Shown here in pieces: positions 47,155 to 55,269 of a stretch of 64,000 nt of DNA (position 1 is its first letter; every line of letters starts with the position of its first letter). A program made the position numbers and the translations under genes. Below the pieces are notes generated by a model. The model saw only the letters and a program-made list of their open reading frames with translations, was not told the origin of the DNA and made no database searches. The DNA comes from Stenotrophomonas oahuensis. GTDB lineage: Bacteria; Pseudomonadota; Gammaproteobacteria; Xanthomonadales; Xanthomonadaceae. The DNA lies in the NCBI RefSeq assembly GCF_031834595.1, contig NZ_CP115541.1, forward strand, positions 2,164,501-2,228,500, given 5' to 3'.

Positions 47155-47300
47155 GGGTCGCCTCACTCAGACCAAGGACGGCCCCAGTGGGACGGCTGCC
47201 GACGTTCTCTGCTCTGCGTCCACTTCGTCCACTGTGATACTCCGGGAGTGGGGGGCAGCCTGCAGCAGGCGATCTGGCTCGAATATGCCCGGTGGCGCTG
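47155..47300 (+). pseudogene. Rhs core fragment 3 (scar)
   Basis: Short recognisable pieces of the Rhs core remain: L-T-Q-T-K-D-G-P-S-G-T at 47160-47195 and L-Q-Q-A-I-W-L at about 47261-47281, with most of the middle deleted. It ends at repeat copy C. Confidence 0.7.
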
Positions 47301-47313
47301 TATGCCGGCGACG

Positions 47314-47459
47314 GTAGAGTCGGTCGATAGACGACTGCCGTGAAATCTTCAATGCCCGGTAACGCATGACCATTGAACGGGCGCGCGCTTCTCCGGCCGA
47401 TGTTCATGCGTTACCGTGCAGATTAACGTTATCGGCAGTCGTCTGTCGGCCGAATCTAG
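47314..47459. repeat. 146-bp quasi-palindromic element, copy C
   Basis: Same arms as copy A, different loop. Upstream partner of copy D around the Sel1-like gene 47521-48381. Confidence 0.9.
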
Positions 47460-47520
47460 CGAAGCGGGTCTGCGAACGAAATCGAAGTACCCCCACACAG
47501 AACCAAAAGGGTTTGGCCTC

Positions 47521-48381
47521 ATGTCTACCTCGCGCACGCTCGCCATCGTCATCGCCCCGCTGGCACTCGCAGGCTGGCTTGCCTGGAGGCACATATCCCC
47601 ACCGTCGCCGCGGCCCCCTCTGGCATCTGGGGACACCCCCATCACCGCACAGCCAGCATCGCCCGGCACGGCCCACACAGCCTCCGCCACCAAATCCCCC
47701 AGCCTGTACCACCAATACCGCACCCTTAAGCAACGCGCCGAAGCCGGGGACGCCGTAGCCCAGCGGCTGGTGGCGCAGGTGCTCATCGACTGCGCCCACA
47801 TCTATGACCACCCGCTCAAGTTCACTCCACTGGAGCTGAGCGACATTCCCGCCGACAGCCCCGAGTCCATGTCGATTGACGCCCACCGCGCGCTCCAGCA
47901 GGACTGCACCCAGGTGGAGGGCGGGGCACGCGTCACCCTGAAGGACGGTGAGCACTGGTACAGGAAGGCGGCCGAGAACGGCGACCTGGCCGCGCGGGCC
48001 ATCGTCAACATGTTCCGCCACCCACCTTTCAGTGCCGATGAGGCGCGGCGCTTTCTTGACGATGTGATTGCATCCAAAGATCCCGTGGCCGTGTTCGCCT
48101 ACGGCAACGTGATGGGCGGGCCGGTGACCGAGAACCTGGGCGAGGGCTATGGTCCGTTGGTCAGCGGCAAGGCAAGCCTTGCCTGGATGCTGGCCGGTTG
48201 CCGCATGGGTATGGACTGCGGGCCGGAGAGTCCGCTGGCGACCAATCACTGCCTGCATCATGCCGTGTGCGGCAAAGGGGATTACGAGCAGGCCATGAAG
48301 AGCGAGATCGAATCAGAGGCAGACCGCGAAGCCCTGGACCAACAAATAGAAGCCGTCCTGGCCATCCTGGAAACCCCGTAG
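47521..48381 (+). CDS. Sel1-like repeat protein with N-terminal anchor, single gene between repeats C and D
   Basis: The 286-residue protein has a hydrophobic N-terminus (T-L-A-I-V-I-A-P-L-A-L-A-G-W-L-A), a Pro/Thr/Ala spacer, Sel1-type units (L-K-Q-R-A-E-A-G-D-A-V-A-Q-R-L-V-A, then W-Y-R-K-A-A-E-N-G-D-L-A) and Cys pairs (D-C-T-Q-V-E-G-G-A, C-R-M-G-M-D-C-G). Clearly paralogous to 36509 and 48639. Its TAG stop is supplied by the GTAG head of the SMAG at 48378. Confidence 0.65.
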   Translation: MSTSRTLAIVIAPLALAGWLAWRHISPPSPRPPLASGDTPITAQPASPGTAHTASATKSPSLYHQYRTLKQRAEAGDAVAQRLVAQVLIDCAHIYDHPLKFTPLELSDIPADSPESMSIDAHRALQQDCTQVEGGARVTLKDGEHWYRKAAENGDLAARAIVNMFRHPPFSADEARRFLDDVIASKDPVAVFAYGNVMGGPVTENLGEGYGPLVSGKASLAWMLAGCRMGMDCGPESPLATNHCLHHAVCGKGDYEQAMKSEIESEADREALDQQIEAVLAILETP

Positions 48382-48400
48382 AGCCGGGCTTGCCCGGCTG
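48378..48400 (+). repeat. SMAG unit supplying a stop codon
   Basis: GTAGAGCCGGGC...GCCCGGCTG hairpin; its TAG (48379-48381) is the stop codon of the preceding gene. Confidence 0.9.
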
Positions 48401-48452
48401 CTCCACGCGACCAACCCCGACGTGCCCCGCTTGCGACCATGCTGATGGAGCG

Positions 48453-48598
48453 GTAGGGTCGGTCGATAGACGACCGCCCTGGAATTCCCATTGCCCGGTA
48501 ACGCATGACCATCAAACGCAGAAGCGCTTCTTCGTTCCATGGTCATGCGTTACCGTGCGGATCACCGATATCGGCGGTCGACTGTCGTCCGACCCTAC
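48453..48598. repeat. 146-bp quasi-palindromic element, copy D
   Basis: Arms as in copies A-C, closing GACCCTACC. It separates the two Sel1-like paralogues. Confidence 0.9.
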
Positions 48599-48638
48599 CA
48601 AGGCACCAAACGTGAACGCCCCAAACGGACTTGGCCCC

Positions 48639-49523
48639 ATGCGCACATTAGGCAAGCTCTTCATCATCATCACAGCGCTGCTCGCCTTGGCGGTCGCCTT
48701 TGCATGGAAGCATTTCACCAGGCCAGCTCCGGCCGCACAGGCCTCCGCTGCCACCATCGAGCCGTCCGCCAGCACAATGTCGGCGCAACGCCGCACCACT
48801 GCCCCCGATACCCTCTCATCTTCCGCACACGCCGGAGTAGACGAGGCCCAAGCCTTCCAATCCCTCAAGCAACGCGCCAAATCTGGCGACGCGGTCGCCC
48901 AGCGCTTGCTGGCGGAGACCTACGATGCCTGCCTCGTGCCGAACCTGTTCCGCGACCGCTTTCTACAGTGGAACGAGCGAGCCGGGCAGGACCGGCCCGA
49001 GCAGGCCGCTGAACTGGACCGCATTGCGCAGAAGCGGATCGCACTGTGCGACGCCGTGGATGGCGGGGCTATCATTCCCCAGGAGCTGATTCGTGGTTGG
49101 TACGAACAAGCCGCCGCAAACGGCGACCTTGCCGCCCGCGCCAGGGGCTACGGCATGCAGCGCACCCCGCTGGACGCCGCAACGGCCACTCAGCTGCTGG
49201 ATGACGTAGTGGCCTCCAGAGACCCCGCAGCGATGCGCAGCTTGGGCGCAACCCTGACAAGCAGCATCACGGCCAACATAGGCGAGCCCTATAAAGGGCT
49301 GGTGACTGGTCCATTGGCAGGGGAAGCGTGGGTGCTGGCCGCCTGCCGCATGGGCTACGACTGCGGCCCGGAGAGCATGGATATGGCCAACATCTGTCTA
49401 TTCGGAGGCCGCTGCCTGGGCGAGACCAGCGAAGAAATGATGTTCGCCACGATCAAGACAGACGCCGAGCGCGCAGCGCTGGAGCAGAAGATCCAGCAGA
49501 TCCTCGAGGTAGTATCCCCGTAG
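48639..49523 (+). CDS. Sel1-like repeat protein with N-terminal anchor
   Basis: The 294-residue protein has an anchor or signal (L-F-I-I-I-T-A-L-L-A-L-A-V-A-F), a Ser/Thr/Ala spacer, Sel1-type units (L-K-Q-R-A-K-S-G-D-A-V-A-Q-R-L-L-A, then G-W-Y-E-Q-A-A-A-N-G-D-L-A) and Cys pairs as in its paralogues (A-C-R-M-G-Y-D-C-G). It is closest to 36509: both have Y-D-A-C and L-I-x-G-W-Y. Its stop is again the TAG of an adjoining SMAG. Confidence 0.65.
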   Translation: MRTLGKLFIIITALLALAVAFAWKHFTRPAPAAQASAATIEPSASTMSAQRRTTAPDTLSSSAHAGVDEAQAFQSLKQRAKSGDAVAQRLLAETYDACLVPNLFRDRFLQWNERAGQDRPEQAAELDRIAQKRIALCDAVDGGAIIPQELIRGWYEQAAANGDLAARARGYGMQRTPLDAATATQLLDDVVASRDPAAMRSLGATLTSSITANIGEPYKGLVTGPLAGEAWVLAACRMGYDCGPESMDMANICLFGGRCLGETSEEMMFATIKTDAERAALEQKIQQILEVVSP

Positions 49524-49581
49524 AGCCGGGCTTGCCCGGCTGCCGTTAGCGACCACCACGACGCGCATGGCGCGTCGCTAC
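49520..49581. repeat. Two convergent SMAG units, each supplying a stop codon
   Basis: The unit at 49520-49542 (plus) gives the TAG of the Sel1-like gene. The unit at 49559-49581 (minus, GTAGCGACGCGCC) gives the TAG of the opposing gene ending at 49578. Confidence 0.9.
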
Positions 49582-50093
49582 TCCTCCATCGGTATGACTA
49601 CCTCGGCAAGGACCACGGTGCCATCCTCGGCAACAGGAATGTGCTCAGGCAAGGAAACGCCGACTTCGGCAAGCGCGGCGGCAGTTGTCACCATCGGATG
49701 GCGACGGCATTCATACCGGCTTCGGTGTTCCCCACAACTTGCAATGATGAAGCCCATCGCGACCCCCTGAAGAAACGAGAAGTCGTCCTCCGTGGTGGGA
49801 AGTACTTCCCTGAGTTCAAGCAGCATACGAATGGTGTTGGGGTGGGTTGCATCCAGGGGATAGAAGCACTCGCCTTTCTCGTTCCGTCTGTACTCATGCC
49901 CGGCAACTCCCGTGAATCCCGTGCCTTCCACCACAACGCCTTCGCGTTTCACGTTGAAAAGGTAGTCGGGAGGGGATGGCCCGCCAGCCTCGGTTCGGAA
50001 GTTGTGAATTGACACGCCGGTGCCTTCATCGAACGCACCCCCACGGTTGATGCGCCTCTGGAAATTCAGTCGCGTGCTTCTTTGGGGATCCAT
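49578..50093 (-). CDS. Probable immunity protein, paralogue of the one at 59039
   Basis: The 171-residue protein starts at the ATG 50091-50093 with GGAGGA upstream. Its C-terminal half aligns with the 164-residue protein at 59039: E-D-D-F-S-F-L-Q-G-V-A-M-G (there D-D-D-F-T-Y-L-R-E-L-A-Q-G), then V-S-L-P-E-H-I-P-V-A-E-D-G-T-V-V-L-A-E. The 59039 gene sits directly upstream of an X-T4SS effector. Here the upstream sequence is a toxin-like remnant instead, so this is probably an orphan immunity gene. Confidence 0.65.
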   Translation of the reverse strand: MDPQRSTRLNFQRRINRGGAFDEGTGVSIHNFRTEAGGPSPPDYLFNVKREGVVVEGTGFTGVAGHEYRRNEKGECFYPLDATHPNTIRMLLELREVLPTTEDDFSFLQGVAMGFIIASCGEHRSRYECRRHPMVTTAAALAEVGVSLPEHIPVAEDGTVVLAEVVIPMEE

Positions 50094-50320
50094 ATCCGTC
50101 CTCCATATCCACTCGTCATTCTTCGACGAAACCCCAATCCGCACCGCCCCAAGGCGCGGGAAAAGCGCTTCAGGAGCCAGGGAGCCTACAGGTCCTTTCT
50201 GGCAGAAGACGATCGCGTTGATGCCATAGCCCTCACGCACCGCCTTGCCGAAGCCTTGCAGAAGGGCCAGTTCGATACCCAGCCCTTGGGCAAACGCGTG
50301 CACATTGATGGATGAAAGCA
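50094..50320 (-). pseudogene. Fragment resembling the C-terminal end of a lipase-like toxin
   Basis: The frame continues open upstream of the immunity gene. It reads I-N-V-H-A-F-A-Q-G-L-G-I-E-L-A, then G-Y-G-I-N-A-I-V-F-C-Q-K-G-P, then V-R-I-G-V-S-S-K-N-D-E-W-I-W, which resembles the last third of alpha/beta-hydrolase (lipase class 3-like) toxins. No nucleophile elbow or start is left. The stretch 50321-50543 has no supported gene. Confidence 0.35.
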
Positions 50321-50543
50321 TCGCCCTGCGCCGGCGGCGACTCACGTCGATCTCGCGAATGGTGGCTATCCGAATCCCGGCAACGGACAAACGAAACGAT
50401 TGTTGGTGGCGAAAGCGTTCAGTACGCCAGATCCTGCTCAACGGGACGCCGCCGGGCATCACCCGCACATGTCGGACGAAGTCGTTGATGAGCGCCTTGC
50501 GCACCACTCGACCCAACCAACGATTGATGTGGGTCTTCAGAAA

Positions 50544-51038
50544 TTACGCTTCCTGCTTGAAGGCCGGATCGTCGCTCAAACGCGGGCCCGGCGGACGCCG
50601 GCGTGCATCGGCCACAAGACGATGGAACGCATAGATGGCGATCGTGCCGCGAACACTTACAAAGGTCATCACGCCAGACACGACAAGTGCGGGCACCGAA
50701 ACGTCACCCTGCGCGATCCTCAGGAACGCCCCCAGCAACCCGATCACACTGATCACCAGTGTGCCCACGGCCACCAGCGGGATGCGCTTGTAGATGCCAA
50801 CCGCAAGGGGCACATAGATGCAGGTCGTAATCCCCAGTCCAGCTGCGAGGAAGGTGCCATAGGGCTGATTGCCGAGAAGCAGCACCAATGCCGCAACGGC
50901 AGAAATGGCGCTCAGGACGGCGAGCAGCAACCACATGTACTTGATGGGGCGAGTGATGGAGACCGGAACCTCAATGACCCAGCTTTCGACGGGTCGGGCG
51001 GGAAGGGGCTTTGTTGCGTGGTACGGGTCCTGATCCAT
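50544..51038 (-). CDS. Four-helix membrane protein, paralogue of 51216
   Basis: The 164-residue protein starts at the ATG 51036-51038. After a 30-residue cytoplasmic head (D-Q-D-P-Y) it has I-T-R-P-I-K-Y-M-W-L-L-L-A-V and about four membrane helices, then a basic tail ending D-D-P-A-F. It shares the R-P-I-x-Y-x-W-x-L-L-A-V start and the D-D-P-A-F end with the protein at 51216. Function unknown; possibly a membrane immunity protein, from context. Confidence 0.55.
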   Translation of the reverse strand: MDQDPYHATKPLPARPVESWVIEVPVSITRPIKYMWLLLAVLSAISAVAALVLLLGNQPYGTFLAAGLGITTCIYVPLAVGIYKRIPLVAVGTLVISVIGLLGAFLRIAQGDVSVPALVVSGVMTFVSVRGTIAIYAFHRLVADARRRPPGPRLSDDPAFKQEA

Positions 51039-51116
51039 GGCGTGCGACTCCAGTTGAAGGCTGGCGAAGGTTAGCGCTGGCGTGGGGTGCCGGGAATAGG
51101 ATTTTTCTGACACTCC

Positions 51117-51219
51117 GTAGAGCCGGGCTTGCCCGGCTGCTGTCCGCGACCCAATTCAACGCCCGACGCACGCGGGGCAACAACACGTGTAAAGCCCAGC
51201 CGGGCAAGCCCGGCTCTAC
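51117..51219. repeat. Inverted SMAG pair between two paralogous genes
   Basis: Plus unit 51117-51139 and minus unit 51197-51219. The minus unit supplies the TAG stop (51216-51218) of the gene to its right. Confidence 0.9.
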
Positions 51220-51719
51220 GCATCCTGCTTCTGTGCGAACGCGGGGTCGTCCGCCAAACTGGGGCTCGATCGGCGCTTTCGCGAAGCTGCCACGAAGCTA
51301 TGGTAGTCACGAATGGCCTGCGTACCGCGAACACCGATGATGGTGGTAACAACACCCACGATCAAAGCAAATATCGAGGGCGTGCCTTTAAGCAGGCTGA
51401 AAAGCTCCATGACCAGCGAAAGCCCGTACAGCACCGTCACGACAACGGCAACCCAGTAAACGCGGTTGTACACGCCAAATGCGCAGGCTGCGTTGATGAC
51501 CGCCGTCATGCCGAAGATCGCGGCCAGGAAAAGCGCCATCGATGGCGCGGTGAGGACCTGGTACCCACCCCACACCACGGCAATGCCGGTCTGCACAGCG
51601 AGCAGGATCCAAAGATATGTGATCGGTCGCGTGATTTCGCCGGGTACCCCGGTGGCAGAGCCGTCGGCGGCGGTGCTGAGTTCAGCCTTGCCGGCCAGAT
51701 AAGGGCTGTTTTCTTCCAT
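51216..51719 (-). CDS. Four-helix membrane protein, paralogue of 50544
   Basis: The 167-residue protein has the head M-E-E-N-S-P-Y-L, I-T-R-P-I-T-Y-L-W-I-L-L-A-V, four predicted membrane helices and a basic tail with S-L-A-D-D-P-A-F. It evidently arose by duplication with the 50544 gene; the copies are now quite diverged. No family name is known to me. Confidence 0.55.
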   Translation of the reverse strand: MEENSPYLAGKAELSTAADGSATGVPGEITRPITYLWILLAVQTGIAVVWGGYQVLTAPSMALFLAAIFGMTAVINAACAFGVYNRVYWVAVVVTVLYGLSLVMELFSLLKGTPSIFALIVGVVTTIIGVRGTQAIRDYHSFVAASRKRRSSPSLADDPAFAQKQDA

Positions 51720-51757
51720 GATCTAAACCTCCGTGGTTGATGCCCGCAGCATACCCC

Positions 51758-51781
51758 GTAGAGCCGGGCTCTGCCCGGCTG
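51758..51781 (+). repeat. Single SMAG unit
   Basis: GTAGAGCCGGGCTCTGCCCGGCTG hairpin in the spacer 51720-52006, which otherwise shows no gene. Confidence 0.85.
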
Positions 51782-52006
51782 CCTTTTTGCGACTCACATC
51801 AACGCCGGAAGCGCATGACGCGGCGTTACAGGGCTGGGGGGCAGCAGGTGGGTCACCCTCAGACTTTCCCGATAGAAGAATCCATCCAATCCCTACAGTC
51901 TGGCGGCACGACTGGGCACAACACCCACGCCACCGGAGAATGAGTATCCCGTCCAAACCGTCGCAGACGGATGGGGATCATTGCCGCGCCGAAATCGCTG
52001 ACTCTG

Positions 52007-52151
52007 GTAGCGTCGGTCGACAGACGACGGCCGATAACACCAATCGCTGCTGGAACGCATGACCTTCGAACGGAGACGCGCTTCTACGTTGGCGGTCCCT
52101 CGTCACCGTGCCGATCGCCGCTACCGGTCGTCGTCTATCGACCGACGCTAC
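52007..52151. repeat. 146-bp quasi-palindromic element, copy E (145 bp)
   Basis: Outer arms GTAGCGTCGGTCGACAGACG and complement. The right arm contains the stop codon and last codons of the gene at 52135-52950. Copy F lies beyond the start of that gene. Confidence 0.88.
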
Positions 52152-52950
52152 CGGTTCCACCAGCACCACCCAGTACCTTGCAGCTGGCACTACAGGCATC
52201 CCCGCGGAAAGCCTCCGTCAGCCTGGCGCGCACCTCATTATCAATGCGCCCCTCCGAGTCGTGCTTCTGCAGCGTCTTGTCGATGGCATCCAGGGTTTCC
52301 TTCCGCAGCTCAGGCGTCATCGCACTGGCCACCTCGAGCAGCACCGGCAGTGCTTCTGCGGTAGTCCGCGCGCGGCTGTTGGGATTCAGGTCGGTCAGCG
52401 TGGCCCCCATGACCAGCATGGAGATTCTAGGCTTCAGGTCATCGAGCAGCCGCCGCATGTCATCCAGCGTTGCCGCATCGCCAGGGCTGACACCGCGCTT
52501 GAGCAGCTCACGACTCTCAATGTCCAACTGACGCGCGGCGCACAGAATCTGCATGTTGGTGGTGCGGTCCAACGCCACGGACAGGCGCGAAAGGATATCG
52601 CCGGGATCGGGCGTGGCCTGCGCAAGACGCACCAGCTGCACGGTGGCGCTGTGCCCGTTCTCGCACGCGGTACGCAGGTCGGGCAGGACTTCGGGGCCGG
52701 CATCGGCCCGTGGTACCAGCACGGGGTCGGCAATATCCATCGCAACCATCATCGCGGTCACCAGGGTTTCCCGGTCGGGCACGTTCTCGGGGGAAGCCGC
52801 ATCAGCCAGACCGGTCAGCGCGTGCAGGCGCTCGGTCTGCTGCAGCAATGGGCTGACCGGGGGCAGGGTGACTGTGGCCTGTGCGGTGCCGGCCAAAGCG
52901 GCCAGCGCGGTGAAGCCGAGCAGGCGTGTACGTAGAGCGACGACGTCCAT
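52135..52950 (-). CDS. Exported helical protein between repeats E and F
   Basis: The 271-residue protein has a signal peptide (V-A-L-R-T-R-L-L-G-F-T-A-L-A-A-L-A-G-T-A-Q-A). A largely helical mature part follows, with C-E-N-G-H-S-A-T-V-Q-L-V-R-L-A and L-C-A-A-R-Q-L, and a Cys-containing end C-S-A-S-C-K. The last codons (G-T-G-S-V-G-R) are read from the repeat element, so insertion of the repeat probably changed the natural C-terminus. No family recognised. Confidence 0.6.
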   Translation of the reverse strand: MDVVALRTRLLGFTALAALAGTAQATVTLPPVSPLLQQTERLHALTGLADAASPENVPDRETLVTAMMVAMDIADPVLVPRADAGPEVLPDLRTACENGHSATVQLVRLAQATPDPGDILSRLSVALDRTTNMQILCAARQLDIESRELLKRGVSPGDAATLDDMRRLLDDLKPRISMLVMGATLTDLNPNSRARTTAEALPVLLEVASAMTPELRKETLDAIDKTLQKHDSEGRIDNEVRARLTEAFRGDACSASCKVLGGAGGTGSVGR

Positions 52951-52995
52951 GTTGCATCCTTGTCATTGATAGGCATCCAGAGTGTAGCCCTTTCG

Positions 52996-53120
52996 GTAGA
53001 GTCGGCCGACAGGCGACTGCCGTGAGGCCCACATCGCCCGGTAACGCATGACCTTCAAGCGGAAGGAGCTTCTTCATTAAAGTTCTCTCCCGGCCGTGCC
53101 GATTCCCCTTACGGGAAGCC
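52996..53120. repeat. 146-bp class element, copy F (right arm degraded)
   Basis: It begins GTAGAGTCGGCCGACAGGCG and keeps the GGTAACGCATGACCTTCAA core; the closing arm is unrecognisable beyond about 53120. Confidence 0.7.
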
Positions 53121-53182
53121 ATCTGAATGCCGACAGGGCGTGGCGGAGCCAGCATGATCAGCGCCAAAGAGGGAGTTTTGAA

Positions 53183-53644
53183 ATGTCATTTCTAGACGAG
53201 GCAATAAAGGCGATGGCAATCAATCGCGGGAAGGGGGGCGCAGCGGTCGGTGCAGCGGGAAAGATCTTCGACAACCTCACACCGGAGCAGGCGAAAGCCA
53301 TTGCGGACTCGGTGGAGGCGGTGGCCAAGAGCAGCGGCCCTTCATGGGTAGCCGAAGAGACCACCGAGCAGACCACGGAGCGTCACACATCAGACTTCTA
53401 TACGGCCTCGATCAACAAAGCCGAATCTGAAGAAGAGCGTGACCGGATCCGCAAGCAGCGCGAGGAAGAGCTAGAAGCGGTCCGAAAGATGCGCGACGAG
53501 CTTCGCAAGGACCGAAGCAATAGCCAGCGCGGCATGGCGCTGCTACCCGTCCTGGCCATTGCGGGGGCAACGGCGCTCGTGGTCGCGCTCGGTGCCAGAT
53601 ACGTCAAACTGGACGAGGTCATCGAGCTGCTCGGTAAGGACTGA
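53183..53644 (+). CDS. Small protein with C-terminal membrane segment
   Basis: The 153-residue protein starts at ATG 53183 after AGAGGGAG. The N-terminal half has Gly-rich G-K-G-G-A-A-V-G-A-A-G and a helical E-Q-A-K-A-I-A-D-S. A highly charged coiled-coil segment (E-S-E-E-E-R-D-R-I-R-K-Q-R-E-E-E) precedes a membrane helix L-L-P-V-L-A-I-A-G-A-T-A-L-V-V-A-L. It lies 115 bp upstream of the orphan XVIPCD gene. Role unknown. Confidence 0.55.
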   Translation: MSFLDEAIKAMAINRGKGGAAVGAAGKIFDNLTPEQAKAIADSVEAVAKSSGPSWVAEETTEQTTERHTSDFYTASINKAESEEERDRIRKQREEELEAVRKMRDELRKDRSNSQRGMALLPVLAIAGATALVVALGARYVKLDEVIELLGKD

Positions 53645-53758
53645 CGAGTCCGGTGCCGGCCTGGGGTGGCGTCCGTCGCCCCCCAGTCGCATTCCGCGGC
53701 GTTTCACACCACAATGTCCGGGCACCATCGAACCGGCATCAAGGAAGGAACCCGCCTA

Positions 53759-54136
53759 GTGTCCAAGCACCCCAAGTCCGCACCGCCATCGCCAGACGAT
53801 CTGCCGCTCGAGCCCATGAGCCCGGCGCTGCCGCAGCACCCGGACCACGCCATGTACAAGCAGATCCGCCAGCACGTCACCAAGCTGGACAAAGACCACG
53901 GCCGCACCTTCGATGACGTGAGCGAACGCCTCACCAGCAGCCTGCTCGCCCTGGCCAAGGCCAACTGCCTCACCCGCGTGGACCACGTGGTGCTCAGCAA
54001 TCCCACCGACGAGTACCCCACGGCCCACAACGTGTTCGTGGTCGAAGGCGACCTGGACAACCCGGGCCATCGCCGCGCCAGCATGGAAACCATCGTGGCG
54101 GTCACACCGCCCTCGGAAGACGAGGAGCCGCGCTGA
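53759..54136 (+). CDS. Orphan XVIPCD mini-protein
   Basis: The 125-residue protein starts with GTG 53759-53761 (AAGGAAGG 10 bases upstream; ATG 53714 is an alternative without a ribosome site). It is almost only an XVIPCD: H-P-D-H-A-M-Y-K-Q-I-R-Q-H-V, G-R-T-F-D-D-V-S-E-R-L-T, R-V-D-H-V-V-L-S, N-V-F-V-V-E-G, then an abrupt end after V-T-P-P. No toxin domain is attached. It could be an effector remnant, a secretion chaperone-like piece, or a competitor for the X-T4SS coupling protein. Confidence 0.75.
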   Translation: MSKHPKSAPPSPDDLPLEPMSPALPQHPDHAMYKQIRQHVTKLDKDHGRTFDDVSERLTSSLLALAKANCLTRVDHVVLSNPTDEYPTAHNVFVVEGDLDNPGHRRASMETIVAVTPPSEDEEPR

Positions 54137-54253
54137 GGCCGCGCGAAAAGCGACCACACGCGACATCACAACGTCGCAAACGCCTCTACTTCACATCTTC
54201 ACGCACGCCTATCCTCCTCGGGCATCACCCGACAGCGCAAGGAGCAGCGTGCA

Positions 54254-54670
54254 GTGAACACCACGAATCACCTCATCAGCAGCCGAGAAGAAGAAAAGCT
54301 GCGCAGGTCGGTCTGGGAGACCGGCGACTGGCTCACCGCCGAGCAGATCATCGCGTTGGCAGAAATGAGCGACTACCCACAACGCGTGCAGCCGGATATG
54401 TGGAGGAAGAAGGGCATCATCTTCTCCATCCTGCGCAACGGCGTGGAGTATTACCCCGGCTACGGCCTGGACCAGGACGACGGCTTCCGCCCCCTTCTGG
54501 CCATGACCATGGTCACCAAGATCCTCGCCCCGCACAGGGACTGCTGGGGCATGGCGGTGTGGTTTGCAGATGGCAACCCGCTGCTGGATGGACTGTGCCC
54601 GCAAGAGCTGCTGGAACTGGAGCCGAAGAACGTAATCGCGGCGGCGCTGGCCCTGGCGAAGGCAACGTAG
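54254..54670 (+). CDS. Hypothetical protein with MbcA/ParS-like C-terminus
   Basis: The 138-residue protein starts with GTG after AAGGAGCAG. It has an N-terminal HTH-like part (L-T-A-E-Q-I-I-A-L-A-E-M-S) and a C-terminal W-F-A-D-G-N-P-L-L-D-G-L-C-P-Q-E-L-L-E-L-E-P-K block, similar to the toxin-binding domain of Xre/MbcA/ParS antitoxins. No RES-domain toxin is adjacent. The stop codon is the TAG of the SMAG at 54667. Confidence 0.5.
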   Translation: MNTTNHLISSREEEKLRRSVWETGDWLTAEQIIALAEMSDYPQRVQPDMWRKKGIIFSILRNGVEYYPGYGLDQDDGFRPLLAMTMVTKILAPHRDCWGMAVWFADGNPLLDGLCPQELLELEPKNVIAAALALAKAT

Positions 54671-54689
54671 AGCCACGCCCTGCGTGGCT
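54667..54689 (+). repeat. SMAG unit supplying a stop codon
   Basis: GTAGAGCCACGCC...GCGTGGCT hairpin; TAG at 54668-54670 ends the preceding gene. Confidence 0.9.
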
Positions 54690-54767
54690 TCAACCCAGTG
54701 TGATACGGTCCACTTGCGGCCGCCAACCGGCGAGCCCCGCCGTAGAACTCATCCATAAGGACCATGC

Positions 54768-55142
54768 ATGAACGAAGCCACCCAGGAAGCACTCTTCGAC
54801 CGCCAGCTCATCATCGACGGCTATCTGCACGATAGAAGCCCGCTGCTGCAGCGCCTGAGCGTGGCGGGGCTGTTTGAGGTCGACTCACCGGTGAACGCGC
54901 TGAATCTTCCGGTTGAACGAGTACTTGCAGAGAAGCTCGGCTGCGCCCAGTTCTGCGCCGAGCCGATCCCCAGCTATCGCGAAGGCATGCTGGGCCAGCT
55001 TCAGAAGATCGAGAACTCCACCCAGGGTCAAGCAGCCATGCAAGGCGATGAAAGCAGCCTGCGTTCTGCAGCGGAATCGATAGAGAATCTGCAGCTGACC
55101 ATCAAGGCGGCGCTTATCAACGGCGACCTCGTCCTCGGCTAG
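54768..55142 (+). CDS. Stand-alone copy of the effector N-terminal domain
   Basis: The 124-residue protein aligns with residues 1-125 of the 1172-residue effector at 32695: L-L-Q-R-L-S-V-A-G-L-F-E-V-D-S-P-V-N-A-L-N-L-P (there L-Q-K-L-V-S-S-K-L-I-D-L-D-S-S-R-N-R-L-Y-L-P), Y-R-E-G-M-L-G-Q-L-Q-K-I, and S-I-E-N-L-Q-L-T-I-K-A-A-L-I-N-G-D. The stop follows a few residues after the homology. It is either a truncated effector or a natural small protein. Confidence 0.65.
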   Translation: MNEATQEALFDRQLIIDGYLHDRSPLLQRLSVAGLFEVDSPVNALNLPVERVLAEKLGCAQFCAEPIPSYREGMLGQLQKIENSTQGQAAMQGDESSLRSAAESIENLQLTIKAALINGDLVLG

Positions 55143-55159
55143 ATTTGAGGATGCCCCTC

Positions 55160-55269
55160 GTAGAGCCACGCCCTGCGTGGCTTCGACCAACCCAACCACC
55201 GCGAAGCCACGCAGGGCGTGGATCTACGGGGAATCATTGTTGCGACGACGCGCATGGCGCGTCGCTACG
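55160..55269. repeat. Cluster of three SMAG units
   Basis: Plus unit 55160-55182 (GTAGAGCCACGCC), minus unit about 55204-55226, minus unit about 55248-55269 (GTAGCGACGCGCC). The last supplies the TAG stop (55265-55267) of the NYN gene. Confidence 0.88.

Noticed and set aside
50400..51074. Plus-strand frame over the 50544 membrane-protein gene
   Set aside because: Its translation looks soluble but has no motif, whereas the minus strand has a clear four-helix protein with a recognisable paralogue.
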